A DNA stretch of 64,000 nucleotides from Bacillus carboniphilus (lineage in GTDB: Bacteria; Bacillota; Bacilli; Bacillales; JAIVKR01). The notes under the pieces are model-generated. The model made no database searches and was not told where the DNA came from. It saw only the letters and a program-made list of their open reading frames with translations. This document shows positions 44,460 to 53,332 of this stretch, in pieces. Within the stretch, counting starts at the first letter, position 1; every line of letters starts with the position of its first letter. The stretch is from the NCBI RefSeq assembly GCF_020524035.2, contig NZ_CP129013.1, forward strand, positions 1,291,822 to 1,355,821, in the 5' to 3' direction. A program made the position numbers and the translations under genes.

Positions 44460-44795
44460 TTATGTTTTATTTAGGTTCACTTGTATGATTGAGCTGAACG
44501 GAATTTCAAAAGTACTTCCCTCTCTAGATACCACGTTTATTGTTCGATTAAGCTCATCTACAGAATGTACAATTCCAGTTATCGCTTTACGTTGATGATG
44601 GTCAAAATACACCATCGTTAGTTGTGTACCTAGCGTTATTGACTCATAAATCAGTTCATTTATTTCTTCAAGTTGTTGTTCATCAAGCTCTGGCATTGTT
44701 TCAAAGCCGTCTTCTTTCGTCCACTCCTTCAGCTGTTTCACATGCTCTGGAAGCATCATTGATGTCCACTTTATCGTTCCGCGATCACGTATCAT
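44460..44795 (-). CDS. YolD-like protein
   Basis: The 111-residue protein has the YolD pattern: IRDRGTIKWTSMMLPEHVKQ near the N terminus and a C-terminal beta region with VYFDHHQRKAITGIVHSVDE and FEIPFSSIIQV. YolD proteins are usually encoded beside Y-family polymerases of the UvrX/YqjW type, and here the start overlaps the polymerase stop by four bases. They are thought to be linked to SOS mutagenesis as a UmuD-like partner. It shares the LexA-controlled transcript. Confidence 0.88.
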   Translation of the reverse strand: MIRDRGTIKWTSMMLPEHVKQLKEWTKEDGFETMPELDEQQLEEINELIYESITLGTQLTMVYFDHHQRKAITGIVHSVDELNRTINVVSREGSTFEIPFSSIIQVNLNKT

Positions 44796-46048
44796 GCTTT
44801 ATGCCCCCCTAATAATTTACTTCGATAAACAGCTGTGCCTGCTTTGGTATAAGAAACGGCTCTAAGTAAAGAGGCACTCCCATATTTATCCCTAATTTTA
44901 TCCATTGCATAGCCTAATTGATGCTCCTTGACCCGATTAGGAGAAAATAAGTCTAATTGCATACATTGATCATCCTCAATATTCGAAAGTGCAATCGATA
45001 TTTTTCTAACTGTTTTATGTTGATAAAATTGTTCAAATAGTTGCAAGCATGTTTGATAAATATCCATTGTTATATTGGTGGGGTGATCAATCGTTTTAGC
45101 ACGATGAAAGCCCCCTCCTTGCTCGTTCTTACTGTAGCCAATTCCTAGTGTAATCGTTCGACCTATTTTGTGATCATTTCTTGCCCTGCGTGCCACCTCT
45201 TCGGCAATTTCTAGAATGACATGTTTCACTTCTGAAGGATCATGATAATCTCGAAGTAAAATTTGACTTTTCCCGTAGCTAATTTGTCCTTTGACAATCG
45301 GCGTACCAACCTCTGATAAATCTACTCCCCATGCATGATAGTAAAGCTGATTTCCCATCACTCCAAACTTCTTCTCTAGTTGTTCAAGAGGAAATCGAGC
45401 AAGCTGACCTACATCAAAAATTCCCATCTTATTTAATGTATTCTCTACCCGACTGCCAATTCCCCACATTTCACTTAATGGTTTAACTTTCCAAAGTTTT
45501 TTTGGCACGTCCTCATATGTCCATTCAGCAATTCCCTTTTGCTTCGCCTCTAAATCTAAACAAAGCTTTGCCATCAGCATATTAGGACCAATCCCAATGG
45601 CACATGGAAGTTGAAATAAATGACGCAAATCATCTCGTATCCGTTCAGCAATTTGAACAGCACCTCCCCATAACCTTTCCGCTCCATCTACCTTAATAAA
45701 ACTTTCATCAATGCTATACGTATGAATCGCTTCCTTAGGCACATAACGATGAAACAGACGGCTAATTTCAGTTGAAATTCGTACGAATAAAGCCATTTTC
45801 GGATGGACAATGTGAATTTTAGGATCATTCGGTATTTCAAATAATCGTGCACCCGTTTTAATGCCGTACTCTTTCTTTAATTTAGGAGAGGCAGCTAATA
45901 CGACGCTTCCTTTACGATCTTTATCACCTACAACCGCTAAGTAACAGTCAAGTGGATCAAGCCCCATTAAAACAGCAGAGCAGCTTGCATAAAAGCTTTT
46001 CATGTCCACACATAAAATTTTTTGTTTAGAGAACTGACTGTAGTCCAC
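44792..46048 (-). CDS. yqjW: Y-family DNA polymerase, UvrX/YqjW type
   Basis: This 418-residue damage-tolerance polymerase starts YSQFSKQKILCVDMKSFYAS with the first metal Asp, has YSIDESFIKVDG near residue 105 with the catalytic Asp-Glu, a helix-hairpin-helix region (MWGIGSRVENTLNKMGI) and a C-terminal little-finger domain ending LFSPNRVKEHQLGYAM. It differs from the DinB-type enzyme at 62.9 kb. Two LexA-like boxes upstream suggest SOS induction. YolD follows in the same transcript. The gene place matches yqjW of B. subtilis. Confidence 0.88.
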   Translation of the reverse strand: MDYSQFSKQKILCVDMKSFYASCSAVLMGLDPLDCYLAVVGDKDRKGSVVLAASPKLKKEYGIKTGARLFEIPNDPKIHIVHPKMALFVRISTEISRLFHRYVPKEAIHTYSIDESFIKVDGAERLWGGAVQIAERIRDDLRHLFQLPCAIGIGPNMLMAKLCLDLEAKQKGIAEWTYEDVPKKLWKVKPLSEMWGIGSRVENTLNKMGIFDVGQLARFPLEQLEKKFGVMGNQLYYHAWGVDLSEVGTPIVKGQISYGKSQILLRDYHDPSEVKHVILEIAEEVARRARNDHKIGRTITLGIGYSKNEQGGGFHRAKTIDHPTNITMDIYQTCLQLFEQFYQHKTVRKISIALSNIEDDQCMQLDLFSPNRVKEHQLGYAMDKIRDKYGSASLLRAVSYTKAGTAVYRSKLLGGHKA

Positions 46049-46067
46049 CGTAACCTCACCACCATAA

Positions 46068-46119
46068 GAATATACGTTCGATTATTAGTATATTCTTATC
46101 TTATGGGAATATACGTTCT
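46068..46119 (-). promoter_or_regulatory. Two LexA (SOS) boxes upstream of the UvrX-like gene
   Basis: GAATATACGTTCG at 46068-46080 and GGAATATACGTTCT at 46106-46119 each resemble the Bacillus box CGAACNNNNGTTCG with small changes in the left half. They lie 20 and 58 bases before the polymerase gene. Confidence 0.75.
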
Positions 46120-46125
46120 TATTCA

Positions 46126-46275
46126 ATGGTAGTTTACGGAATCATTCTAGCGATTGGAACGAGCATTGGAGCATGGTTAGGAAGTAAGTTCGCAGTAAAA
46201 CATGGATAAAAATAGGGGGGACGATTTATGATTGTCGCAGTAGTAACGATGTCTATTAAACTATTTTTCACGTAG
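46126..46275 (+). pseudogene. Remnant of a TauE/SafE-type permease, C-terminal end
   Basis: A plus-strand stretch reads AIGTSIGAWLGSKFAVKHG, then is cut by stops and resumes in another frame as IVAVVTMSIKLFFT. This is the end of a sulfite-exporter TauE/SafE family permease (usual GxWxGxxFAxKxG, then VxxMSIKL). No intact N-terminal part is visible upstream. It lies between the LexA boxes and katA and is a decayed fragment. Confidence 0.6.
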
Positions 46276-46305
46276 AAAAAAGAGAAAGACAATTGCCTTT
46301 CTCTT
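46275..46305 (-). terminator. Terminator of katA
   Basis: AGAGAAAG pairs with CTTTCTCT around GCAATTGT and is followed by TTTTT on the minus strand, just after the katA stop. Confidence 0.85.
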
Positions 46306-46310
46306 AAAAA

Positions 46311-47762
46311 TTACGCTTCTTGTGGTACAGATAACCCTAATCCTTCCGCTACTCTTGCTCCGTATTCTGGGTCACCTTTATAGAAATGCTCAATTTGACG
46401 AAGTTTAATTTCTTCTTTCTCGACTGGCTTCATGGCATTTACGATATTTTCAACGAGACGTTCACGCTCCTCTTCATTCATTAAACGATATAAGTCCCCT
46501 GCTTGTGTATAATGATCGTGATGATCATATGAAGTACTATCTGCTACACCTGAAACCTCATACGGCGTTTGTTTATTTTCAGGTGTCTCTTTAGGGGCGC
46601 CAAAGCTATTTGGCTCATAATAGGTGGAACCTCCGCCGTTATTATGGAAGGTCATCTGGCCATCTCGTTGATAATTGTGAACTTCTGTTTTTGGTCGATT
46701 AATTGGTAGATGATTATGATTTGCACCTACTCGGTAACGATGAGCATCTGCATAAGCAAATAAACGCCCTTGCAACATTTTGTCAGGAGAAGCTTCAATT
46801 CCTGGAACAAATGAACCAGGTGAAAACGTTGCTTGCTCAACTTCTGCAAAATAATTTTCTGGATTCTTATTCAGAACCATACGACCGACTTCTATTAATG
46901 GATAATCTTTATGAGACCACACCTTTGTGACATCAAAAGGATCAAATCGATACGTATCCGCATCTTCTAAAGGCATAATCTGTACATACACTTTCCAAGA
47001 AGGAAAATCTCCATTTTCAATCGCATTAAAAAGTTCTTCCGTATGATAATCAGGGTTTTCTCCAGCAAGTTTTTCAGCCACCTCTGACGTTAAATTGTTA
47101 ATTCCTTGTTCCGTTTTAATATGGTACTTCACCCAAACTCCTTCACCATTTTCATTTACCCATTTAAAAGTATGGCTTCCATATCCATTCATATGACGAA
47201 ACGTGGCTGGAATTCCACGATCGGACATGAGTATGGTCACTTGATGCAAGGATTCAGGAGACAGCGACCAAAAATCCCATACAGCTGTAGGATTTTTTAA
47301 GTGAGTTTTAGGGTCTCTTTTTTGTGTATGAATAAAGTCAGGAAATTTTATTGCATCTCGAATAAAGAAAACAGGTGTATTATTACCGACGAGATCGTAA
47401 TTTCCTTCTTCCGTATAAAACTTAACCGCAAATCCTCGAGGATCTCGAACTGTGTCTGCAGATCCATTTTCTCCAGCTACTGTAGAAAAGCGCACGAAAA
47501 GCGGCGTACGTTTACCAACTTCAGATAAAAAGTTGGCTTTCGTATAAGTTGTAACATCATTAGTCACTTCAAAATAACCATGTGCCCCAGCTCCTTTAGC
47601 ATGAACCACACGTTCGGGTACACGCTCCCTGTTAAAGTGAGCAAGCTTTTCAAGCAAATGAACATCTTGAATTAACGTTGGTCCTCGAGACCCTGCCGTC
47701 ATCGAATTTTGATTATCACCTACGGGTGCACCCCAACTTGTTGTAAGACTTTTTTTACTCAT
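46311..47762 (-). CDS. katA: Catalase KatA (monofunctional haem catalase)
   Basis: This 483-residue clade 3 catalase removes hydrogen peroxide. The distal His is in [15 protein letters not shown] near residue 52, the Asn in NTPVFFIRD near 126, and the haem-ligand Tyr in [12 protein letters not shown] near 337. The sequence is very close to B. subtilis KatA from [20 protein letters not shown] onward. I chose the ATG at 47762 with GAGGTG 6 bases upstream; another ATG directly precedes it. A perfect PerR box upstream shows peroxide-inducible control. Confidence 0.96.
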   Translation of the reverse strand: MSKKSLTTSWGAPVGDNQNSMTAGSRGPTLIQDVHLLEKLAHFNRERVPERVVHAKGAGAHGYFEVTNDVTTYTKANFLSEVGKRTPLFVRFSTVAGENGSADTVRDPRGFAVKFYTEEGNYDLVGNNTPVFFIRDAIKFPDFIHTQKRDPKTHLKNPTAVWDFWSLSPESLHQVTILMSDRGIPATFRHMNGYGSHTFKWVNENGEGVWVKYHIKTEQGINNLTSEVAEKLAGENPDYHTEELFNAIENGDFPSWKVYVQIMPLEDADTYRFDPFDVTKVWSHKDYPLIEVGRMVLNKNPENYFAEVEQATFSPGSFVPGIEASPDKMLQGRLFAYADAHRYRVGANHNHLPINRPKTEVHNYQRDGQMTFHNNGGGSTYYEPNSFGAPKETPENKQTPYEVSGVADSTSYDHHDHYTQAGDLYRLMNEEERERLVENIVNAMKPVEKEEIKLRQIEHFYKGDPEYGARVAEGLGLSVPQEA

Positions 47763-47827
47763 CATAATCACCTCAATTAAAGTTGTAATTTTATAATATC
47801 AATAATTAAATAAAAATCAATATATTT

Positions 47828-47842
47828 TTATAATAATTATAA
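47828..47842 (-). promoter_or_regulatory. PerR box upstream of katA
   Basis: TTATAATAATTATAA is a perfect inverted repeat identical to the PerR consensus TTATAATNATTATAA. It lies 66 bases before the katA start, in the promoter region. Confidence 0.92.
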
Positions 47843-47894
47843 ATAATTGTAATGGACAACTTTTTATGATACATAATGTTACTCATATGTAAAT

Positions 47895-47930
47895 AAGAAA
47901 AAGGCTGATCCTTGCACTAGAATCAGCCTT
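47895..47930 (-). terminator. Terminator of yqjQ
   Basis: AAGGCTGAT pairs with ATCAGCCTT across a 12-base loop and is followed on the minus strand by TTTTCTTATT. Confidence 0.75.
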
Positions 47931-48036
47931 TCCACCTTCAATTGCTTAATAAGGATCAACCATGGGACGATTTAAACAAGCTCTAATAAAGAAAGATAAA
48001 TACTAAGCATAATAAAATTAATATTTATTTAGACCT

Positions 48037-48831
48037 TTACTTTTTATTTAAATATTTCAAAGAAACAAGTTCAAATAATGTTGGAGATAAATGAAACAAA
48101 ACACTTCCCATATTCATCCACCATGGCAGATTTAATTCTCTTTTAGGCTTAATCATTAATCGGGTAATTTTCTTTGCAACATCACTAGCTTCAAGCATAT
48201 ATTTCTCAGCATTATTCACATAGTCACCAGATTTATCAGCAATTTTAAAGAAATTGGTTTTTATAGGTCCTGGATTCACAGAAGAAACAACAATATTTGT
48301 TTCCTTCAGTTCCATACGCAGACTATTCGTAAACCCTAACACAGCATGCTTGCTTGCTGCATAACCAGATGATTTTGGGGTGGCTATTTTCCCTGCTTGA
48401 GAAGCTATATTAATAATATGCCCCCTATTTTGCTCAATCATGAACGGTAATACTTCTTTTGTGCACGCCATTAACCCCAGAACATTAACATCTAACATCC
48501 CTTTTAAATCGCTTAAACTAGCATCAAGAAAAAAATCAAAAACGCCAAATCCAGCATTGTTGACCAGAATATCGACGAACCCTTCATCTTTTCTAATCTT
48601 TTGAAATACTTCCCTCACCTGCTTATGATTGGTCACGTCTATCCTGTATAAAGAAGCTTGTACGGATGTTCTTCGCTTTATTTCTTCCACTATGTTTATC
48701 AATTTCTCTTCTGATCTCGCTAACAAAATTGGTTTTGCCCCTAAACTGGCGACTTGATAAGCCATCTCTTGACCAATACCCGAAGAAGCTCCTGTGATGA
48801 CGATGATTTTGTTCTCTAAACTTTTCAACAT
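48037..48831 (-). CDS. yqjQ: Short-chain dehydrogenase YqjQ
   Basis: The roughly 264-residue SDR has the cofactor loop TGASSGIGQ near residue 14, NNAGFGVF near 92, a serine in NIASQAGKIA near 143 and the catalytic SGYAASKHA near 155. Substrate is unknown. A C-terminal hydrophobic stretch (MNMGSVLFHLSPTLFELVSL) might contact the membrane. I chose the ATG at 48831 with AAGAG upstream. The order yqjQ-yqjP is as in B. subtilis except for the insertion sequence in between. Confidence 0.9.
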   Translation of the reverse strand: MLKSLENKIIVITGASSGIGQEMAYQVASLGAKPILLARSEEKLINIVEEIKRRTSVQASLYRIDVTNHKQVREVFQKIRKDEGFVDILVNNAGFGVFDFFLDASLSDLKGMLDVNVLGLMACTKEVLPFMIEQNRGHIINIASQAGKIATPKSSGYAASKHAVLGFTNSLRMELKETNIVVSSVNPGPIKTNFFKIADKSGDYVNNAEKYMLEASDVAKKITRLMIKPKRELNLPWWMNMGSVLFHLSPTLFELVSLKYLNKK

Positions 48832-48868
48832 TGTCACTCTTTCTATATCTACTATATTTATACACTAT

Positions 48869-50700
48869 CTGGAGAGTCAAAAGTTCTCCGGAATTTTTCA
48901 AAGCTTTTTCCCCATACTCGATGTTTTTTATGTAATGGTAAGGGATTCCCCTCGCTTTCCGCGGACGACCTGTCAAGCCTCCTCGTTCGTGCCTCACATT
49001 GCGGGGTCTTGACTAGCCCGTTTTTCCGCAGGAGTCTTGGGGTCCCTTACAAAGTCCATTTTATAAAGATGACTCAATCCCTTAGAAAGAGAATTTTCTG
49101 CATAAAAAATAACCCTTCTGCTTGATTTCATGTTAACCTATTAAGCGACTAAACAAAATAAGGAGACATGTCATCCGAGAAGAGTTATCTTTGATATTGT
49201 ATCAAACTCAACAGCGAATGACCATAGTGATTATGTGGAAAAGAATAGATAAAGAACTTTCAGAATTTAGGACCTGTTTTACACGACAAGCTACCTATGA
49301 ATGGTTTGTCGTCATGATTATTGGATTGATGTTACGTTCCGATCAAGTAGGATTAACCTCCATCATTCGTGAGCCTTTCGATCTCACCCAAGTCCTATCC
49401 TGCTATGATGCATTTTTTTAGGTCCCAAGCTTGGAAGTTAGAGGATCTTATTCAAACATGGACGAAGCTTGTTTATCGTAAGGCACCCATCTATAAGAAA
49501 GACGGCATCACCATCTTGGTAGGAGATGGCGTGAAGCAATCGAAAGAAGCACGAAAATGCCTGGTGTGAAGAGGTTACATCAAGAATCAGAAAATTCCTC
49601 AAAAGCCGAGTTTATCTTTGGGCACATGTTTGGTGGGATAGGTGTTCTCATTGGCGATCCTTCTAAGAAACTATTTTGTCTTCCTCTTTCGATCAGGCTC
49701 CATGACGGTGTCAACATGATTCGAAATTGGAGAAAAAAACAGAACAATTATGAATGTGAAGGTTCTCACATTGTTCAAATCATAAACGATGCGTTTCAAG
49801 CAGCTAAATGTATGGGAGAATCGCTCGTACTGCTTGATGGCTACTATTTATCCATTTTTGCTCTTATGAAACGGGCAGAACTGTTAGAGAAATCAGAAAC
49901 GATGCTTCACCTTTTGACTAAAGCCAAGAAGTCTTGTAGGGCTTATACAAAGCCCGGTGAATATAAAGGGGAAAGGTCGTCCTCGTAAAAAAGGAGAGAC
50001 CATCAAACTTCAAGACCTCTTTACATCAAGGAAGAGTGAATTCGTAGAAGCAACCGTCCGTTTATATGGAAAAGAAGAGACCGTTCGTTACCTTTGCCTT
50101 AATTTATTATGGGGGCAAAAGCTTTATCAAGAACTGCGATTCGTCCTTGTCATGTATGGAGAAAAAACAGCCATTCTTGTTACAACGAAGCTCGATTTAG
50201 ATCCCGTTAACATCATTGAATTGTACAGTTTTAGGTTCAAAATTGAATGTACGTTTCGAGAGCTGAAACAAGTGATGAATGGATTTGGGTATCAATTTTG
50301 GTCAAAAGCCATGCCTAAACTGAGACGCTATGCAAAAAAAGGAATGATTCATCCATTAGAAGAAATGGAGGATGAAAAAGAGAAAGAACTCATCTTGTCC
50401 GCTTTGAAAGCAATCGAGGGATTTGTCATGTGTAGTTGTATCGCCATGGGGATGCTTCAAATGTTGTCTCTTACTTTTTCAACTAAGATTAATGAGAGTC
50501 CTGTTCGATTTTTACGAACGAAGTCCAACCCTATTGTCTCAGAAGCGACCGTTGCCTATTATTTAAGGAAGACGACTTTTTCGCTTTTTAGTAAAACGAG
50601 CCGTTTATGCATAAGTCGAATAATGAAAAAGAAGCAATCAGACCCTTTTTTTGACGAGGATCTGAAGGCTTCTTAAAGGTGAAAACTTTTGACTGACAAG
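48869..50700 (+). mobile_element. IS4-family insertion sequence, decayed
   Basis: An 1832-bp element is bounded by imperfect inverted ends: CTGGAGAGTCAAAAGTTCTC on the left and, in complement, CTTGTCAGTCAAAAGTTTTC on the right. The 8-bp sequence TACACTAT is duplicated at 48861-48868 and 50701-50708. Inside are a 90-bp fold-back region (48944-49050; AAGGGA..CCGCGG against CCGCAGG..GGGTCCCTT) and a broken transposase gene. The insertion lies between yqjQ and the stop codon of yqjP. Confidence 0.85.
49168..50676 (+). pseudogene. Transposase of the IS4 family, multiply frameshifted
   Basis: Four overlapping frames together encode a protein of about 490 residues. ITILVGDGVKQSKEA holds the first Asp, VLLDGYY the second, and YSFRFKIECTFRELK fits the IS4 signature Y-x2-R-x3-E-x6-K exactly, giving the catalytic Glu. 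Frame breaks occur near 49190, 49420, 49565 and 49980. AAGGAG lies two bases before the ATG at 49168. With this many breaks no functional transposase can be made, although some could be sequence errors as elsewhere in the window. Confidence 0.85.
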
Positions 50701-50709
50701 TACACTATT

Positions 50710-51672
50710 TTATCGTTTATAATAGCGTAAAATTCCGTTCTCTTCCCTACACTCGACTTTTCCCATATCCTCTAAATAATCAAGTTGACCAATAGTTTCT
50801 GAAAGTGTTAAAACCGTTTGTTTTTTATAAACCTTCGGAAATAACTGCACACATAAATCAAATACAGTTGATTCATTAACAAAAGATAACACTTGCAACG
50901 CTCTTTCATGCTGCTTTTTCAAACGATGTTCAACAAGTTTATGAACATGCTCAACCCTTTCCCCATGTCCAGGATACACGATATCGATAGGTCGATCCAT
51001 TAGCTTCCGTAAAGAATCGTTATACTGCAATAACGATCGAGGTCTTTCATTCCCTTGAAGAGGAGGTTCAATCAATGGATTAGAAGAAATGTTTTTGATT
51101 AATAAATCCCCGCCTAGCATAACTTTAAATTGTGAATGATAAAAGGAAAGATGGCTCTGGGCATGACCGAGTGTCTCAACAACTTCCCATCCCTCCAATC
51201 CATCAATGTCCATCCCTTCATTTATTACTTTTGTCAGTGGTCTATGACAGGAAAAACTCATCAACCCCTCAAACCCCTTCTCTATATAGGGGATTAACAC
51301 AGGATCAATACCAAGCTTTATTAATAGCGTGCTCATAAATAATTGATGATGAGAAAAAAAAGCTTCATCTCTATTAATAAACGGATTTAAATAGGGGTGT
51401 CCCATCACATCAATTTCATCAGGAAAGAAATCTAATAAACCAGCGTGGTCAGGGTGATGGTGGGTTAACAAAACTTGTTCAATATCTTCAACAGAATAAC
51501 CTGCTTCTTTTAACTGAAATTGAAAGCTGTCCCATGCTTCTTTTGTTTTTGGTCCCGTATCCACTAAGGTTAGGGCATCTCCCTTTACTAAAAATATGTT
51601 TACATCCCCTACGGGGAACGGTGTCGGCAATGACATTTGATATATTTTTTCATCGTTTGTCTTCACGTTCAT
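50710..51672 (-). CDS. yqjP: Metallo-beta-lactamase-fold hydrolase YqjP
   Basis: The roughly 320-residue protein has the metal motif LLTHHHPDHAGLLD near residue 72, an HAQSHLSFY His near 170, a metal-bridging Asp in MLGGDLL and a His in VYPGHGE. It resembles glyoxalase-II-like hydrolases with an extra C-terminal winged-helix-like end (VLTLSETIGQLDYLEDMGKV). The substrate is unknown. The stop codon lies only nine bases from the insertion sequence, so the gene is not truncated. An ATG three codons upstream is an alternative start. Confidence 0.9.
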   Translation of the reverse strand: MNVKTNDEKIYQMSLPTPFPVGDVNIFLVKGDALTLVDTGPKTKEAWDSFQFQLKEAGYSVEDIEQVLLTHHHPDHAGLLDFFPDEIDVMGHPYLNPFINRDEAFFSHHQLFMSTLLIKLGIDPVLIPYIEKGFEGLMSFSCHRPLTKVINEGMDIDGLEGWEVVETLGHAQSHLSFYHSQFKVMLGGDLLIKNISSNPLIEPPLQGNERPRSLLQYNDSLRKLMDRPIDIVYPGHGERVEHVHKLVEHRLKKQHERALQVLSFVNESTVFDLCVQLFPKVYKKQTVLTLSETIGQLDYLEDMGKVECREENGILRYYKR

Positions 51673-51820
51673 TTCACTCATCCTTATTCATTAATCTATA
51701 AGTTTCATTTTACACATATAAATAGACTATGTCATTATTTTCGAATAATTCATATAATTATTCCTTGACAATCACTCGTCTCTCCATGCATAATGAATAA
51801 AATTAAAATTACGAAAGCAA

Positions 51821-52235
51821 TGAATAGGGCTAGTAAATAGTGTTATGGAAAAAAGAGAGTGGGATTCATTGGCTGGAAAATTCCACATCCCTCTAACCTA
51901 TTGAACCTACCCTATGAGCAGTTAGGCAAACCTAACCGTATCCTAGCGATAAAAAGGAACTGAGTAGAATGCTTTTAAGAAAGGCGCAAGCGCACGTTTA
52001 GCGACGAAGGGGCTTGAGCACTTCGTATGAGATAAAGGAAACACGAATAGCCGAAGGTTTCGATGTTGACTTATCATAAGAAGGAGGGCGAAAACTTACG
52101 AGTCGTTGGGCGCAGGAGCTAGACAATAGAAAGGCGCAAACGCACACCTAGCGACGAAGGAGACTTTCTTTTTTAAGCATTAAATAAGGTGGTACCGCGG
52201 TGTCTATCGTCCTTGAATGGAGGATAGGCTTTTTT
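51821..52235 (+). promoter_or_regulatory. Proline T-box leader of proI, interrupted by a repeat
   Basis: Stem I elements are present: AGTA at 51832-51835 (loop E), AGAGAGTGGGAT and GGCTGGAAA at 51855-51879, and GAA directly before CCT at 51906-51908, the specifier for tRNA-Pro. GCTAG and CTAGC (near 51829 and 51952) close the stem. The antiterminator T-box GGTGGTACCGCGG is at 52188-52200, and the terminator stem CTATCGTCC with GGAGGATAG ends in seven T at 52235. Uncharged tRNA-Pro would allow proI expression. A family A repeat separates stem I from the T-box. Confidence 0.9.
51979..52163. repeat. Dispersed repeat, family A, copy 3 plus a partial copy
   Basis: GAAAGGCGCAAGCGCACG opens the core and GGGCGCAGGAGCTAGACA closes it at 52125. 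A second, truncated start (GAAAGGCGCAAACGCACACC and CTAGCGACGAAGGAGAC) follows at 52128-52163. It lies within the proI T-box leader. Confidence 0.8.
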
Positions 52236-52266
52236 TATTGGAATGAAAATATGGGAGGGAAATGAA

Positions 52267-53109
52267 ATGAATAAGCAGATCGCCTTTATAGGGGCTGGAT
52301 CGATGACAGAAGCAATGATAAAAGGAATTAGACAAAAAGGAACCATTGAATCACAGCAAATTACAGTCACAAATCGATCGAATTTGAATCGCTTGTTACA
52401 ACTTAAAAACTTATATTCTGTTCAAACCTCTTCTTCCGTTGAAGACTTCATAAAAGATACAAATATCATTTTCTTAGCTATGAAACCAAAAGATGCAAAA
52501 GAAGCTCTTCAAACATTAAGACCATATGTAGAAAGCCACCAATTAATTATTTCATTAATGGCTGGTATCACGACAGCAGCTATAGAAAGAAGCTTTGAAA
52601 AAGAAATTGGGGTTATTCGTGCCATGCCTAACACTTCAGCAAGCATTGGATTTTCTGCCACATCTTTATCAAAAGGTTTATTTGCGACTAAAGATCAACT
52701 GGCAGAAGCCGTCGTTCTTTTCGAAGCAATTGGCATTGTCAAAACGATTGAAGAAAAACAAATGGATGCTGTCACAGGATTAATTGGAAGCGGCCCCGCC
52801 TATGTTTATTTTCTAGTTGAAGCCATGCAGGAGGCAGCAGAAAAGCTAGGCTTAGAAGACAACCTATCAGAAACCTTTATTTTACAAACATTAAAAGGGG
52901 CAACGAAAATGATCGAATCCTCCGAAAAAACAGCTGCACAATTACGGGATGATGTAACGAGTCCATACGGAACAACAGAAGCAGCTATGAATATTTTAAG
53001 CCAACATGATACAAAAGAAACTCTCGTTCAATGTATATTAAAAGCTGCACAACGTTCGAATGAGCTACAGTTATCTATGACAAACAACTTACTAAATAGT
53101 ACTCAATAA
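52267..53109 (+). CDS. proI: Pyrroline-5-carboxylate reductase ProI
   Basis: The 280-residue enzyme makes L-proline from pyrroline-5-carboxylate with NAD(P)H. It starts QIAFIGAGSMTEAMIKGI (Rossmann loop) and has FLAMKPKDAKEAL near residue 80, RAMPNTSASIG near 118 and the C-terminal signature RDDVTSPYGTTEAA near 230. I chose the ATG at 52267 with GGAGGG upstream; the frame remains open earlier. The upstream T-box with a Pro specifier fits proI control in B. subtilis. Confidence 0.95.
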   Translation: MNKQIAFIGAGSMTEAMIKGIRQKGTIESQQITVTNRSNLNRLLQLKNLYSVQTSSSVEDFIKDTNIIFLAMKPKDAKEALQTLRPYVESHQLIISLMAGITTAAIERSFEKEIGVIRAMPNTSASIGFSATSLSKGLFATKDQLAEAVVLFEAIGIVKTIEEKQMDAVTGLIGSGPAYVYFLVEAMQEAAEKLGLEDNLSETFILQTLKGATKMIESSEKTAAQLRDDVTSPYGTTEAAMNILSQHDTKETLVQCILKAAQRSNELQLSMTNNLLNSTQ

Positions 53110-53161
53110 ATCAAAGGAGGGGGCCGGAAAGTCCATGTTCATAGTAATTGAGTACAAATTG

Positions 53162-53203
53162 AAAACCCAAAAATATTATTTTAACACCATTTTTGGGTTT
53201 TAC
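53162..53203 (+). terminator. Terminator of proI
   Basis: AAAACCCAAAAA pairs perfectly with TTTTTGGGTTTT across a 16-base loop. The following stretch to 53332 shows no convincing gene. Confidence 0.7.
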
Positions 53204-53332
53204 TTTTATTAAGGTTTTATCTAGAAAGTTACTTTTGAGACAGCCCCTTTCTCTGCGGCAGAAATCCTCCATTACCTACCTCGGCCTAAAGGGTTTTCCG
53301 ACTGCACCACATTACGTAGAGGAGGCTTTGAC

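Noticed and set aside
46703-47528. Plus-strand frames inside katA
   Set aside because: They are antisense shadows of a complete, highly conserved catalase gene.
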